Made by a program: the position numbers and the translations under genes
Part shown: positions 1 to 12,414 of the stretch, piece after piece
Position numbering within the stretch: position 1 is the first letter of the stretch
Layout of the letters: every line of letters starts with the position of its first letter
The notes under the pieces: generated by a model
Database searches by the model: none
Told to the model about the DNA's origin: nothing
Seen by the model: the letters and a program-made list of their open reading frames with translations, nothing else
Source: Bugulina stolonifera
Taxonomy: Eukaryota; Bryozoa; Gymnolaemata; Cheilostomatida; Bugulidae
NCBI GenBank assembly: GCA_935421135.1
Contig: OW285187.1
Location: 3,782,001 to 3,846,000 of the forward strand
Length of the DNA stretch: 64,000 bases
Direction: 5' to 3'

Positions 1-401
1 ATGCATTTAACACAAAAGAATATAATTATTTACCAATTTTTATGAACATCTACATAAGACAAAGAAAAAAGTATCAGCAGAAGATTTTGAAAATAATGAA
101 AGAACTTCAATAGAGCTTAATTTGAAAACGTTGACAAAACAACTTCTTCAATTTTCTTAGATAGACAAAGCCTGATTTTATTTCAATCTCCTTTGTTCTC
201 CAATTGTACAAAAAACAAGAATAGCAAACAGGTCAATTGGTAATATGCTGTCTAGGTTAACAGGGAAGGGCATCCCACTCTCAGTTGAAATAAATTAAGT
301 GTCACACGAAATGAAAGAGTGTAGCATACCCATTTGATCAACAATTCAATATATCATGTCTACTTGAATTTACACCAATGTCTTCCCAATTCCTTCTGCA
401 G

Positions 402-3400
402 TCCCACCATCACCAGAAGGACTGGAACTAACCAGATCTTCTACATCTGCTGAACTCTCCTGGTCTCCTCTAGATTACAATGATCCACAGAACCCTGTTC
501 TAGAGTATGAGGTAATAACTACAACTATGGTTAACTTAACAATGTTGTGTAGCCAGTAATGAAAACATCATTAAGTATCTAGTACTACTACATGCATTTG
601 ATAACTATAACTGACACTGTTTGAACACTCCATGTGTGGTATTGTTGTTATTACCCTAAAAGCAGATACATTTTGCGAGTTTTAACTTTTGCGAATTTCG
701 CGAGTGACAAACTCGCAAATAATTTCCATCGCTATTAATATCTGCTTTCAAACTGATTTAAATAATTTCTGGTTTAAACAGACCATACATGCAGCTATAT
801 AGCTATATGATACATAGTTGAATATTTTACAAAGCAGCAAGTATTTGCTATACCATAATTGGTAAGTAGCTTAGAGTAGGAGCTTAATCAGAGGATTTTT
901 AACAAGCTATAGTAATTACTTTATCTCACAGGTGGGCTTAACAAGCTATATAGAAGTCAGTTGTAGTTTTGTACTGTGTGTAAGTGGAGTTTTAATCTGA
1001 GTAAACATAGAGCTTAGCTAAGCTTGGTTTTAATACTGGAATATGCTTAAACATCAATTTTGGGACTTAAACAAATTTCGCGATAGGCCAAACTCGCTAA
1101 ATATTTCTATCGCAAATTGCTCCAGGATTAGCAAACTCACGAAACTTTCTTCCGCGAAATATTTCTGCTTTTAGGGTAGCTAACACTCCTTAAACTGATG
1201 CAATTAGGGAAATTCAGGTGGGATGTATTTACCCTCTTACAGGCTGTAGGTTGCTGTTCTGTTACACTAATATAGTTCAACTTGTCACAGGCTACTTGCA
1301 CTGTAATCAACAACACATACAACAGAGAAGCAGAGAAGAACTTTGTAACCAGATACAAATCCTCAGACTCATCTGCCAACTCGATCATCTTACAACCTCT
1401 TCATAGTCAAGTAGAGTACAGATGCACGGTCAAAGCTCTTCTCCCTGATGATGGGTTTGGTGAGAGCTCTGAGGAAGCGCAGTTCTGGTCTTATCCTCAA
1501 GGTAAAAGCAATATTGGCATTTCATGCGATTACGATTATTTTACTAGTATACTGTACATATGCAGTATGAATATTAATTATTCTTATTACTTATAGCTGC
1601 CAAATACAAGAACATATCGGCAGATGCAGTTATTCCATCAGAGAAAACAATCATCATTCCTCTACCAGATCTGACATCTCCAGAGAGTGTACTAAGAGGG
1701 TATGACTCGCTGGTGGTGGCCGTAGAGAGATTGTCAGTTAGACATATGAGATCCATCACAGCAAACAGAATAGACAACATAACTGTGTATATAACAGCAG
1801 CATTCCCTATTACCAACTATAGCTCCTCATTTAATGTTGGTGATAACCAGAAATATGGAGAGTACTGGAACAGACCTCTAGATCCTAACTATGTTTACAG
1901 AATTGCAATAGGATTCAAAGCTAAGTCAGAAGAGGATGCGTTGGAGTTTTATGAAGTACCTGGAGCTGAGGCTATTGGAGGTATATTTTATAAATAATGA
2001 GATCTAATACCTGAATAATAAAATGGGTGGATTATCTTGCTATTAGTCTCAACGCTCAACTGATTTGAGCAATAATTGAAGGCATTGCCATGCGCTGAGG
2101 ATGAATATTCAGGGAAAGAATGTGCTGTAGAACAGGCTGATGCAATTTTCAAAATCTACTGCTATCAAAGTTCCTATGTACCAAGTTTATCCAGTAAACG
2201 ATGCGCATAGTCATTTGCCGTGTTTCTCTCACCAAAATCGGCAAACGTTGCTCTTTAACGAGCGCCAAGCCTATGGCCAAACGCTTAGGCTATAAAAATA
2301 TAGTTAGCTGTAACAAGCCAGAAGTAGTTAGTTGACAGTCCGCCCAAAGAGCGTACTTTTACCATCTTTGGTCTACCTGAGGCATAATAATAGTCCAGAC
2401 CACGCACTCAGTAGGATGGCTCAAATTTTTTGGGCCTTTCTCCCACATTTAAGTTCCTCTAAATGTTTGCCTCTTCTATTGATGCTATTGGTATAAATAT
2501 AATATAATGTATCCTGAAAATAATGGGCTAGCATCACGGGTACTTCTAGCTAATCTGAGGAAAATGTTTTCGCCAATCTTGAGGAAACTCCATTGTTTTA
2601 TCGGTAATTTTTTGTTGCAGCCCAACTACTTTGGGCTAGGCCGTTTATCAGGTCAGGTTTCATGCGATCCTATTGGTGCAGAAACCCATGGAACAACTTA
2701 TTAACTTTATAAACTTTGCTGCTAGTTAGTTTCACAACTTTATTTACATGTAAATTTAATAGATCTAGTTAGAAGTAACTTCACCAGACACATGCTACAG
2801 TTATATAGTAGATATCGACACTATTTAGTTTGAGAGGTTTATTAGTTTTATTATTGAATATTATGAAAACATTTTTACTATTTTAAATAGCCTTAGCATT
2901 AATTGTTGAAAGTAATAAACAATATTATCTTTGGGTTATTTAGTATCAATACCAGTCAGATGTCCTCCACCACCAGCAGTAGAGGATGCTGAGATACTGA
3001 ACCCTGATAGCTCCTGGAATATAAACTCTAAAGTGTTCTACTCCTGTCTGGAAGGGTTCATAAGACAAGGATCCTCTGTTCTCAAGTGTGAGCTTGTAGA
3101 TGGTAAGGGAGCCTGGTTAGACAGCCCTCCTACCTGTGAGCTTAGTGAAGAAACTGTTGCCAATGAAACACACAACGGTTTGTGAAACAGCTTCTACCAA
3201 AAGTGATAAATTTGTTAAAGTATATTTTCACCACACTATTTAGGAGCACCCCTTACGTTAGTGAAACCAAAGTGTAGTGGTTGACCTGCTGATTTTCATA
3301 CTTTGGAGTCACATGTTCACACCCCCCTGTACTTCGGCCGCAGATGGGAAGATGAGCTCTTCTATTCAGAGCCCTGCACCTGAGTCCACATAAGCCTCAG

Positions 3401-3870
3401 TTTCTGAGGCCCATTAAATGTGAATTAACATTAAAATTATAATGACCTTATAGTTTATGGATATACTTACAACATTATGTGCATTTTAATTTTCTGCAGC
3501 CTGGGTTCTTGGACTGGCAGTTGGAGTTCCTTTGGCTATGATCATCATAATACTAGCTATAATACCAACTGTGGTAATTGTGAGAAAGCGTAACCTTGGA
3601 ACAGAGTCTAAAGAGTCACAGAGGCAGTCTGTTGCAGTTTATGATGAGGTGGGTCTGGGTCCTGTTCGGCCTGGAGAGGAACCAGAGAGAGGTTTATACG
3701 CAGAAGTAGAAGGGAGGCAGGAAGATGCATATGAGAAGTTGAATGAACAGGAGAGAGTAGATACACACGAGCATGAGAATGTAAACCAGCAGGTAGTAGG
3801 GACACCATCTGCGGGTAGAAATATTGGTAACATCTCTCAGACTTACGAGAACACTAACACTAAAAATTGA
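402..3870 (+). CDS. FN3/sushi single-pass receptor with tyrosine-motif tail (5' end outside window)
   Basis: Five exons join in frame: 402-511, 1291-1501, 1597-1980, 2944-3177 and 3500-3870 (stop TGA 3868-3870). Junction phases are 0, 1, 1 and 1, all with AG/GT borders. Exons 1-2 form one fibronectin type III domain (Trp in LSWSPLDY, ending EYRCTVKA). The third exon resembles the membrane-proximal ectodomain seen after the FN3 repeats of receptor tyrosine phosphatases (GEYWNRPLDPNYVYRIAIGF). The fourth is a complete sushi/CCP module with four Cys and the Trp before the last Cys. The last holds a helix (AMIIIILAIIPTVVIV), a basic stop-transfer (RKR) and a tail of about 95 residues with tyrosines in YDEV, YAEV, YEKL and YENT. 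No phosphatase domain follows. The role is probably surface adhesion or recognition with phosphotyrosine signalling; that is inference. Upstream exons are missing, so domain number and start are unknown. Confidence 0.8.
652..1178. mobile_element. TIR element (MITE), long form
   Basis: Termini are inverted repeats: TACCCTAAAAGCAGA at the left and its complement at the right. Inner parts carry repeated GCGAGTTT / AACTCGC segments. A shorter copy with the same ends and subterminal sequence lies at 24995-25338. It sits inside the intron that splits the FN3 domain. No coding capacity. TA appears at both outer edges, so the target duplication may be TA or TTA. Confidence 0.8.
3285..3425 (+). repeat. 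Possible degenerate tRNA-derived SINE
   Basis: The last intron of the FN3/sushi receptor holds a stretch less AT-rich than its surroundings, with a pol III A-box-like TAGTGGTTGAC and a B-box-like TGTTCACACCC about 35 bases later. It is not a foldable tRNA. No second copy was seen in this window, so the call is weak. Confidence 0.3.
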
Positions 3871-4163
3871 TGTGAGGGCTAGCGTAAGGAAAGTAACTTA
3901 TACACGAAGAAACGTGATATTCTTTGTAAAAATTATACAGAGAAAGCTCTACCATAGAACATCTACATTACAATTTGGTGTACTGCAGCACACTGGAAAA
4001 CTGGATAATATTGTATTCTGAACTACATGTAATACAGTCTAGACCATACACAAACATCCATTATGTGTGTTATACAGTAAAAGTTTGACTGTTGCGTCAT
4101 TCTGCAAATCATGTCTATTATTCTACAGCTTTAGTATTCCATACTATTATTTTAATTATTAGT

Positions 4164-4322
4164 AGTAGTACGAGACGCACCTTTTATTTTTAATTTATTA
4201 CCTAATATTTCGTTACTTGTCCAAGTAACATCATCAGAGAATAAAATAATGATGATGTTACTTGGACAAGTAACAAAATATTTGGTATTAAATAAAAAAT
4301 AAAAAATGCGTCTCATACTACT
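4164..4322. mobile_element. Foldback element, GAGACGCA family
   Basis: Near-perfect hairpin of about 160 bases. The left end has AGTAGTACGAGACGCA and the right end TGCGTCTCATACTACT; the inner arms TTACTTGTCCAAGTAACATCAT are complementary. It shares the terminal motif GAGACGCA / TGCGTCTC with 11287-11420 although the centres differ. No ORF of note. Confidence 0.8.
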
Positions 4323-5208
4323 ATTCATAATTAAAATATTATCCCATACCAACATTTTTCAATACTATTATTGGTATTACAATTTACATCTATATTACAT
4401 CTATTTGACAATATTTCATTGGGATTACCATTCTTCACATTAGATGAATGCCAGAAAAATTGCTGTAGATGTTTATTTCACTTTCATGAAATCACCGTTC
4501 AAGTTCAACATTGTATTCGCTGCTACTTGTTCAAGTACCGCGTGTTATTTGCACAAGGATAATAATGAATATAGTTTATTATCAGTTACAGTTGCTTAAT
4601 AATATTACCTTCTGTCCACATTTGGTATTACAATGTAATATCTATTTAGCATATTTACCCAAGTTTTCATCAGATTTCCCATATTATAAAGCTCAAAAAC
4701 ACTGCTGTAGGTGTTCATTAAGGCTTTATGAAAGATGCATTTAAAATTATATTTATTGCTAGCTATAATATATTTTTATAACAAAAAAATGGGTAAAATA
4801 TCAAATTTTCAATAAACTTAAGCTTCAGATTATTGATATGCTCTTTATTGTATTTAATTTTAAATGCACAATATTTATCCTGAATGCTCAATTGCTCAAA
4901 GTCTACCTTACTTACTGCACTTCATGCATACTTTAGTTACATGTAGGTGATAGACCAGAATGGATCACGGCCTATATATATTATACAGTCCCCTCTATTT
5001 GTATCTTGCAGACTAAAATTATCTAGTAATTTTAAATTCCTCTCAAGATTAACTGCTGCAACATGAAACAGTGGTATCTGTCTGGCACTTGACTGACCAA
5101 TCACCCAATCAGGTGCTCACTACTCGGACTTTAATGTGCTAGTGGTAAATAATGGCTTCTAAATCAAATTTGTTTAGTTCTGTAAACCTTTTCCCATACA
5201 TTATATCC
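4323..5208. other. AT-rich intergenic DNA with a diverged tandem duplication
   Basis: Two diverged copies of a roughly 120-base segment lie at about 4367-4500 and 4618-4740; both run from GGTATTACAAT to a TGCTGTAG(A/G)TGTT block and a C/T-T-T-(C/T)ATGAAA end. Translated, both give a short CCRC motif, but neither has a supported gene structure. The remainder up to the receptor stop at 5209 shows nothing else. Confidence 0.4.
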
Positions 5209-8200
5209 TCAGTTATGAGCACAAGGCACATGCAGGAAAATAACTAAACAGGCCAGTATTGTCAAACCCAAATAGAAGAAGAAACATGCCCTGTCTAGTA
5301 TAAGAGAAAGCTGTGTCCATTCCTCTTGGATACAAGATTTACCCTCTCTTTCCTGTATTTCTTTTCTCTTGTCTTCATAGAGTTGTCTCATCGCCGTCTC
5401 CGTATTTTTTAAAGCCTTTCCTCCTTCCAGCTGCTTCATCGTTTTAGGTTCCTCTCCAGAGACCTTCTGACAACTTACGTTTACTTCTGGAAACTCCTCC
5501 TTGCTCTCAGTATCAGAATAACTGAGTTTACTGACCTCTGCTGCCTTCTCATTTCTCTCATCATTAGCAGTGTACATACAAAGGTAGTATGCCAGATAGT
5601 CAAAGGCCAATCTCCGTAACCATGGTGACATCCTACGAGTCCCAGGTCCAACGTAGCACATCCTACTGATTAACACCGTCTGGATTATGATCATAGACGT
5701 GAGTGAGAGTGACACACAGATGTAGATACCTGTAAAGTACAAGATGGAACACTTCTGTAGGTCACAGAAGATATTATGAATCAAGAAAATGTTGACCTAA
5801 AATTTTGAAATAGATTTAACTTCATACCAATTTGACTATTTCTCCAACACAATAATAATACATTGCTAATAAGATGTACTATACTCAGCAGCTCTATCTG
5901 GTTTCTGACAAACAAAGTACCACTAAACATGACTTGCCATTATTATACTAACTTCAGTGTCTAGTCCATTTTAACTTAGCTTTTAATTAGATTATTTCAA
6001 GTAATTTAGCTGGTAATCTGATATTTAGTGAACTAACAGGCAATTGGCTGCTGTAGGTCTTATCCTGTTTGTTGGTGATCTAATTAAATTAGTTCAAACA
6101 AGGAGTCTTCTTGCTCCATGGTTCCAATAAATACTCAATTAGGAGGGTTTTGCCATTTTCCATGTGATGCTGGCTGTGAGTTCATCACTGAGCAGTCAGA
6201 GACACAATTTTGCATTCATGGAAATACCCATTCCTGACTGAGATGGGTATTTTCGTGAATGTGAAATCGAGTCCCTCAGTGGTGAATTCACAAACTCTGT
6301 ATATGATTCAGCATCAAATACTGAACTGATATACTCCCTTATTATATCAGTATACCTCACCTATGATGGGTACTGAGTCAGATGTCTTAGGTAGATTTTC
6401 CTCTATCAGCAGCTTGAATACAGATATTGCCACGACGATAGTGATACTGAGAGTTATCTTCTCTCCACTGTTTGGAGGTAGCCAAAAGGCCATAACACTC
6501 AGCAAAGACAGCCATAGACATGGGAACACAATGTTGATCATGTGATAGAGAATTCTTCTCTTCAGTGTGAAGTTGTATGTAACATGTGAATACCGCTTCT
6601 CACTATCAAATCCAGATTCGTAAACTTCAAATGACCTAAAAATAACCCAATCCGGAAGTCAATTTTTGAAATCATTTCAAGTCCTAACAAAACTATTATG
6701 CCTTAGAGTTTGCTGGACTTTTATTTAAATTCCACTGCAAACTGTATACACACAGTAACGCACACAGTACACACAGTAAAAGGACATTAGTGCCAATGCG
6801 CCAATGAAATCATACTTACTCCTCAGCAGTGACCTTAACGAGGTCCCATTCTCCATTATCTACATAAAAATCTTCATATTTCTGATTCGGAAACTTGGAA
6901 AGGTTTAGCATGGTTGTGTCGTACATCCAAGATGCAAAAGACATGGAGCAGTGTTGAACATCAAAGGGGAAATATTTCACATTTATTTTACAGAAGACAG
7001 CCTTCTCTACTGCTTCGACCGAGTAGGCTGTTCCGTCTGGTTTAACTATAACCTTTATGTCATTTCTCTCTTCCTTCTCATGTGTACTAGAAAAACAACA
7101 TAATTGTCATATTGAATACTCTTTGATAGCAATAATACCAACCAAAATAATCAATCATTTTGAACCAAATTTACTTAAATTTTGCTTTTCTGCCAAGCAC
7201 CACCTCACCAAATATACAGCTGGAAACTTTCTCAGTACACGTGTAATAATTTAGCCAAGTGATTTTCTAAAACCCATTCTAACCTGTTGTATAGAATTAC
7301 GTCTGGTAACCATAACAACGACCTTGGAATCCTAAACATCCTCATTCCATTAAACATATCAGGATCCCATCTGAGATACTCGTCAACCCATTCCTAACAA
7401 TCGATAGAAATTCATCAACTGCACAAGATTGTCTATCTGTAGAACTTTTATAATAATGTACAGTCAGGAGTATCTTCTGGTAAACTTACTTTTACTTTGA
7501 TAAGAATAGCTACAATTGGTACAGTCTACACAAACTGGAATTTTAATGAGTATCTTAGTGTATTATTTGGGAAACAAGCAAGGTTATAAACATTTCTAGG
7601 TTGTACCTTGTTCTATTTATAACAAAATCAAATACAAATTTATAAATTTTATAGAATAAAATTAGACATACTTCTACAGAATAAAATCAGAAAACATCGG
7701 CTTATAGCAAGAAATATTTTTATACTCACTAAGAACACCCAGAGACGCAGAGTAAGTACCTGATTAACTTCATCCTGTAAAAGAAATTTGTTATCACAAT
7801 CATCTAGACAGTATAACATTGTTATCACAATCATCTGGACAGTATAACATTGTTATCACAATCATGATCCCTATAATCATCAGTAACAGCGCTGCCAAGC
7901 TGCGAGGTAATGTAGCGCAATTTTGAACCATAAACTTTAATCCTTTATCAGAGACTTTATGAATACTTTTAATATGAATCTTCTTAGTAGGTCTATTTGA
8001 ATTTACTTAAAAAGTAATACTCATTGTGCAAGTGTTATATTATGATATTGTTAATTATAATATTACTAAGTCCACCTACCACCTCTACAATATTAATTGG
8101 AGATATGCCATACGATACAGCTACAGTGTCGGCTGAGTCCAGCACAGGTCTAGCTCTGGAATCGTAATCTCTAAACAGATACCCCATTAGATCTTTCTCC

Positions 8201-8508
8201 TTTCTGTAGACTTTAGAGGGTTCATGGTACAGTGAACTATTTTTTGTGCTCAGGGCTAATAAAGGTCATAAAATATTCCACAATAAAACAATTCCAAGAA
8301 ATTTAATTGAATAAATTCATCTCAGACACAACTCCAAGTTATCAACTGCATGTTGCTATAAAGTTGCTTTTGAGTTACAGATATTTATCTAAATTAGAAG
8401 TTTATAATTAGAACTTTGTTACTTACCAGTGCCTGACAGAGTAGGAACTGCTTCACATGCTACAACCAAACACAGAAAAGCTAAAGCAGCCAACATTAGA
8501 TATTTCAT
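5209..8508 (-). CDS. Cys-loop (pentameric) ligand-gated channel subunit A, cation-type, no loop-C cysteine pair
   Basis: Seven exons in transcript order: 8508-8427, 8255-8080, 7774-7730 (45 bases), 7393-7284 (110 bases), 7086-6820, 6635-6361, 5729-5209. They splice in frame into about 491 residues. Start: ATG at 8508 opens a signal peptide (MKYLMLAALAFLCLVVA). Seen: RARPVLDS, loop D Trp (EWVDEYLRW), WLPDVILYN, the 13-residue Cys loop C...YFPFDVQH...C, loop B FASWMYD, GEWDL, TM1, TM2 with GEK at its start, TM3, an intracellular loop of about 100 residues with an acidic/basic coiled stretch, and TM4. GEK predicts cation selectivity by family rules. Loop C (ESGFDSEKRYSH) lacks vicinal cysteines, so it is non-alpha-like. 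TM2 position 9' is Val. The 45- and 110-base exons match the sizes of exons 3 and 4 in vertebrate nicotinic receptor genes. Ligand unknown. Confidence 0.92.
6175..6250 (-). repeat. SINE family 1, 3' fragment
   Basis: Carries the family 3' end TGAGCAGTCAGAGAC (complement) followed by a CATGGAAATAC-like segment shared with copies at 18275-18395 and 40410-40530. It lies in the last intron of channel gene A. Confidence 0.55.
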
Positions 8509-11500
8509 TTTAAAAATAGATATTTCCTAGCAAGGCTATTTGTATGAAGATAATAATGGATAATAGTGTTGAAAGAGAACTCAGTGAATGGTATTATCTG
8601 TAGCTACCCAACTGAGGTACTTGTCTAAAGTGAACATCCTCAGCATATGAACGAGGATTTATTATGTACCATGAGCTCTACTTTACATGATATTTAATAT
8701 TATAATGATGTACCAATCAATGGTTCCATCTCATTATCATGTCGTCATGCTCTGCATGTCCCAGGCACCTATTAATATGAATGTTATACCGTAATATATG
8801 AAAAAAACTCATATGAGAGAACAAACAATTTATTTACAGTTCAAATGTGCAAGTACTCACATGATGTAAGCTACTTTCTCCTATTACAGTTGTCCCTATT
8901 GTAATATGCTAATGTTTCAATTGACATAAATTTGAGAAAATCAATTCCCTTATGCATACAAATAAATACAATGTAATTCTTGTTAAATACTTTGTAGAGT
9001 AGATTTCTGTCCTCAAACCAGAAAGACTCGTAACAGTTATAAACAGCCTCATATTGTATGACTTGTAATAATGACATTGAATATGAATTTTGTTCTAACA
9101 AATACTATTTTATGCCGACTTATTGTTACAGCCTAGTAAAGCACACAGTAAATAACACTTGGTCATCTTTGCTTTCAAGCCTGGCTGTATGTATGATAAT
9201 GCTAAAATTTATACTGTATTGGCACATGTACTAAATGTTTAAAATTTCTATTATTGTAATCAAGAAAACATTGTGTTGAGGCTTACCAACTTTGACTACA
9301 ATTGCACAATAGTCAGTCTAGTAATAAGTTCTATTTAATCGATTGCATCTGTGTTGTATCGAATCTAGAGCAAAATTCACGTTTGAAAACCTCTCAGTCA
9401 AATTTAAGGTTTTAACAATAATGTATCTTTGTTAGACTAGAAGGGAAGGCGCTTCTAGTTGCGTTTAAAAAATGTATAGGCCCTTATAGTTTGTTAGAGA
9501 ATCTGATGATCCTAGCTATAAATCACTTTGCTAAGGATTTCACTTGTAACTCAGGTTACTAGAGTTTAGAACTAAACTTCAATATTATAATATACTGGTT
9601 TAATCAGCTGTATTGTATAGATTAATCAGTAGTTTACAACCATGCTTTTAGAATTTGCTTTTTGCAATGGACAAACCTGTCTGTAGTATATTAGAGGAAT
9701 ACTGATGAAATCAGAATGCAAAAGTTGGAAATCAGGCAAAACTTAAGCGTCTTACCAGCCTAATACATGTACATCTCTATAAAGAGTAAGTATCAAGTGA
9801 TCGTCTTTTTTACAAAGTGTACATTCGGAGAGTAGGCTGTTATCTATCAAATGCAATAATTGCATGTACATGTACCAGTCATCCAGTATATAGTTGTACG
9901 GTAGTAAAGTTAGATTATTAATATTTTTATCACAAGATACATACAAATGTATATTTTCACTCATATTTTCAACCTCTCCAAGTTCTACAAATGTACGTTG
10001 ATCAACTCTGTATGCTACATTGTATATAGTCACCAGAGAAGTGAGAGCTCATTGTATTCTCAATATATGTATATGTTTAACTGACTCACTGCATCAATTG
10101 CATGGGATTGCATTTCTATCATTGGACTCTAACTCAACCAGACACTAAAATTCTGTCAGCTTGTGGACATATTTAGTATTTCCTATGTGAGAAGTCAATG
10201 TGACTCTTGGAACATAGCAATGTACTTAGTCTAGCCTTATAGCAAGAATAGAAGTTGATAATACATACATCTTTAACCATTATGACTTGCTACACAACAT
10301 ACAGGATGACTCAGCATAGATTATCATTGTATATGCTGATCATGATGAAGTCAAGTTGACTAGTTTCAAGAATTTCCTTAATCGTTTTGATAACTCCGTT
10401 CCTATTGATCAGTCTGCTGCTACAGTAAGTCAGCAGTCACATGGTTTATTACATCACCACCTCTTCTACAACATGTGTGGCAGTTTATCAATACTAATGA
10501 CTGTTTACAGAATTGTTATTGTTATTATGGCTGACCTGTAGCACACATAGGAGTTCTATGAACATGGAATATAATGTTAGAGTAAGAAGTTCAGATGGTA
10601 GACTAACAGACTAGCAGAGTGGCTGATGGTGACAAGGGACTCTGACACGCTACCAATCAATAAAATGCTGCATTCATTTACATAAGTCTTATATTCAATA
10701 TTGGGTGCATGTTTCAAGCATTTTAACAAATATTTAAACTATTGAACTTTTATCGTATAAATTTAAATTTAGTGTAATAAAATATTGTTGTTTAAATGCA
10801 TATACATTGTAGATTGTAGATTGTGATCCAGTTATTTGTAGCATCATCAATTTCTAAGTCGAAACATCATATCAATTCCAATGCATAGTTCATCCTTGAA
10901 AAATATTCTAGGGTTGGTTTAGGGTTACATTGTACCTTTGTAACCTAATAGCTGTGTAAACAGTGTATTATTGTTGAATTTAAATGTTCATATAATACCT
11001 ATCGTTATCTTGTGTGCAGCAGTAGGCATGCTGTCAGTCAAAGAGTGTTCCTGTTTAACAACAGGATCAAGTTACAATAATTCATGTGATTATGAGATCT
11101 GAAGATAGAACTATACATTACACAATGGTACATGTATTGCTGATTCTTCTTTACTTGATGTGATCTTCTACTGTATACAGCATTAGACCAATCAATTTAA
11201 TAGCACAACCCAGCTAACTCTAATTATTTCTTTTAATTTGGAAAATGTTGGTGCGAGTAAGTATCTTAATAATAAAATATAGTAAGGTGAGATGCATTTT
11301 TATATTTTTGTTGACTCTTTATAATATTTCAATGTATATCCATACATCATTCCTCTGATGATGATGTATGGACATACGTCGAAATATAAGGAATCAACAA
11401 AAATATAAAAATGCGTCTCAGCAGAGACACATATGCATGTCAGACACAATAGCACAATTTTGGTAATGTAGTAGAAAACTGATATTGATAGTAAATGCAA

Positions 11501-12414
11501 AGATAATATAAATTAAAAGTAAAATAACATTTATATGATTTAGCAAAAAACAATTGTAAATTTGCGTTTGTTATCTTAGATTATAATATTTATATACATG
11601 CACATGTAATTATTATAATGTATTACAGTTATAATGGTTAATTCGATTTAAGGGACTGGCAACTTAGCAACTGATAAATTATAATACTAATAATGTTAAA
11701 TGCATGTATAGTTGTAGAGAAAGTAAAACAAACATTCAAACAAAATACTCACAGAAATTTACAATAATTAGTTTCCAAAAAAGTTTAGATACAATGAGGT
11801 AATGATGGATTTTGGTTTGATAACACGTAGAGTAATCCCCTGCAAATTGGAATATCATGTATAAAGGTGCAAACAAACGAGAGTGTTTTGGGGCGAATTT
11901 GACGCTCGCGAATCGCCAGAGTGCCAACGCTCTCAAAACGCTCGAGCTCAGCCAGCCGAGGTATGGAGACAATTCGCTCAGAGTTAGTAAACACAAACAC
12001 GTGGCTTATAGTGGAGTGAATGCATACTGAAAGATCATTCGCTAATTAGCAAATCGCCGCGCTTTTTGTGTGTTTATCAAAGGCGTAGCTGTTGACACTT
12101 GCCCAGAAAACGCTCGCACCAAAAAGCTTCCGTGTATTTGCACCTTGAACAAGATGAAGACAAATGTGAGTATCATAGAGAGCACAGAATATGGTGGACA
12201 TGTAGCTTCCATTACAGCAGCCAAATTAGACCATAAATTATTGTAATGCACATCCCATAATGCTTCCATCAATTAAGCACAAGTCTGTCTGTCTGGTTAC
12301 ACTGAAGGAATGCTCCATCAATCAAATAGGCAAGTCCTAATGTACTATTATAAGTAAAACAATTGCTTTTTAACAGAACAACATTTACATATGTTTTGAA
12401 AATTTGCTCTACTT
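8509..12414. other. Intergenic DNA between channel genes A and B
   Basis: About 3.9 kb, mostly AT-rich. Contains the foldback element at 11287-11420 and a patch of higher GC with repeated GCTCG/GCGAA words at about 11880-12120. ORFs here are short, start on non-ATG codons in part, and lack splice-supported partners. I see no gene. The 5' flank of gene A must hold its promoter but no motif stands out. Confidence 0.6.
11287..11420. mobile_element. Foldback element, GAGACGCA family (second copy)
   Basis: Perfect-looking hairpin arms: GTGAGATGCATTTTTATATT at the left and AATATAAAAATGCGTCTCA at the right, with inner arms around ATCCATACATCAT / ATGATGTATGGAC. Same end motif as 4164-4322; the TIR is mutated once at the left (GATGCA for GACGCA). 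No ORF. Confidence 0.8.

Noticed and set aside
11736..12272. Overlapping minus-strand ORFs in a higher-GC patch
   Set aside because: No domain, no splice support, overlapping frames; probably an old repeat.
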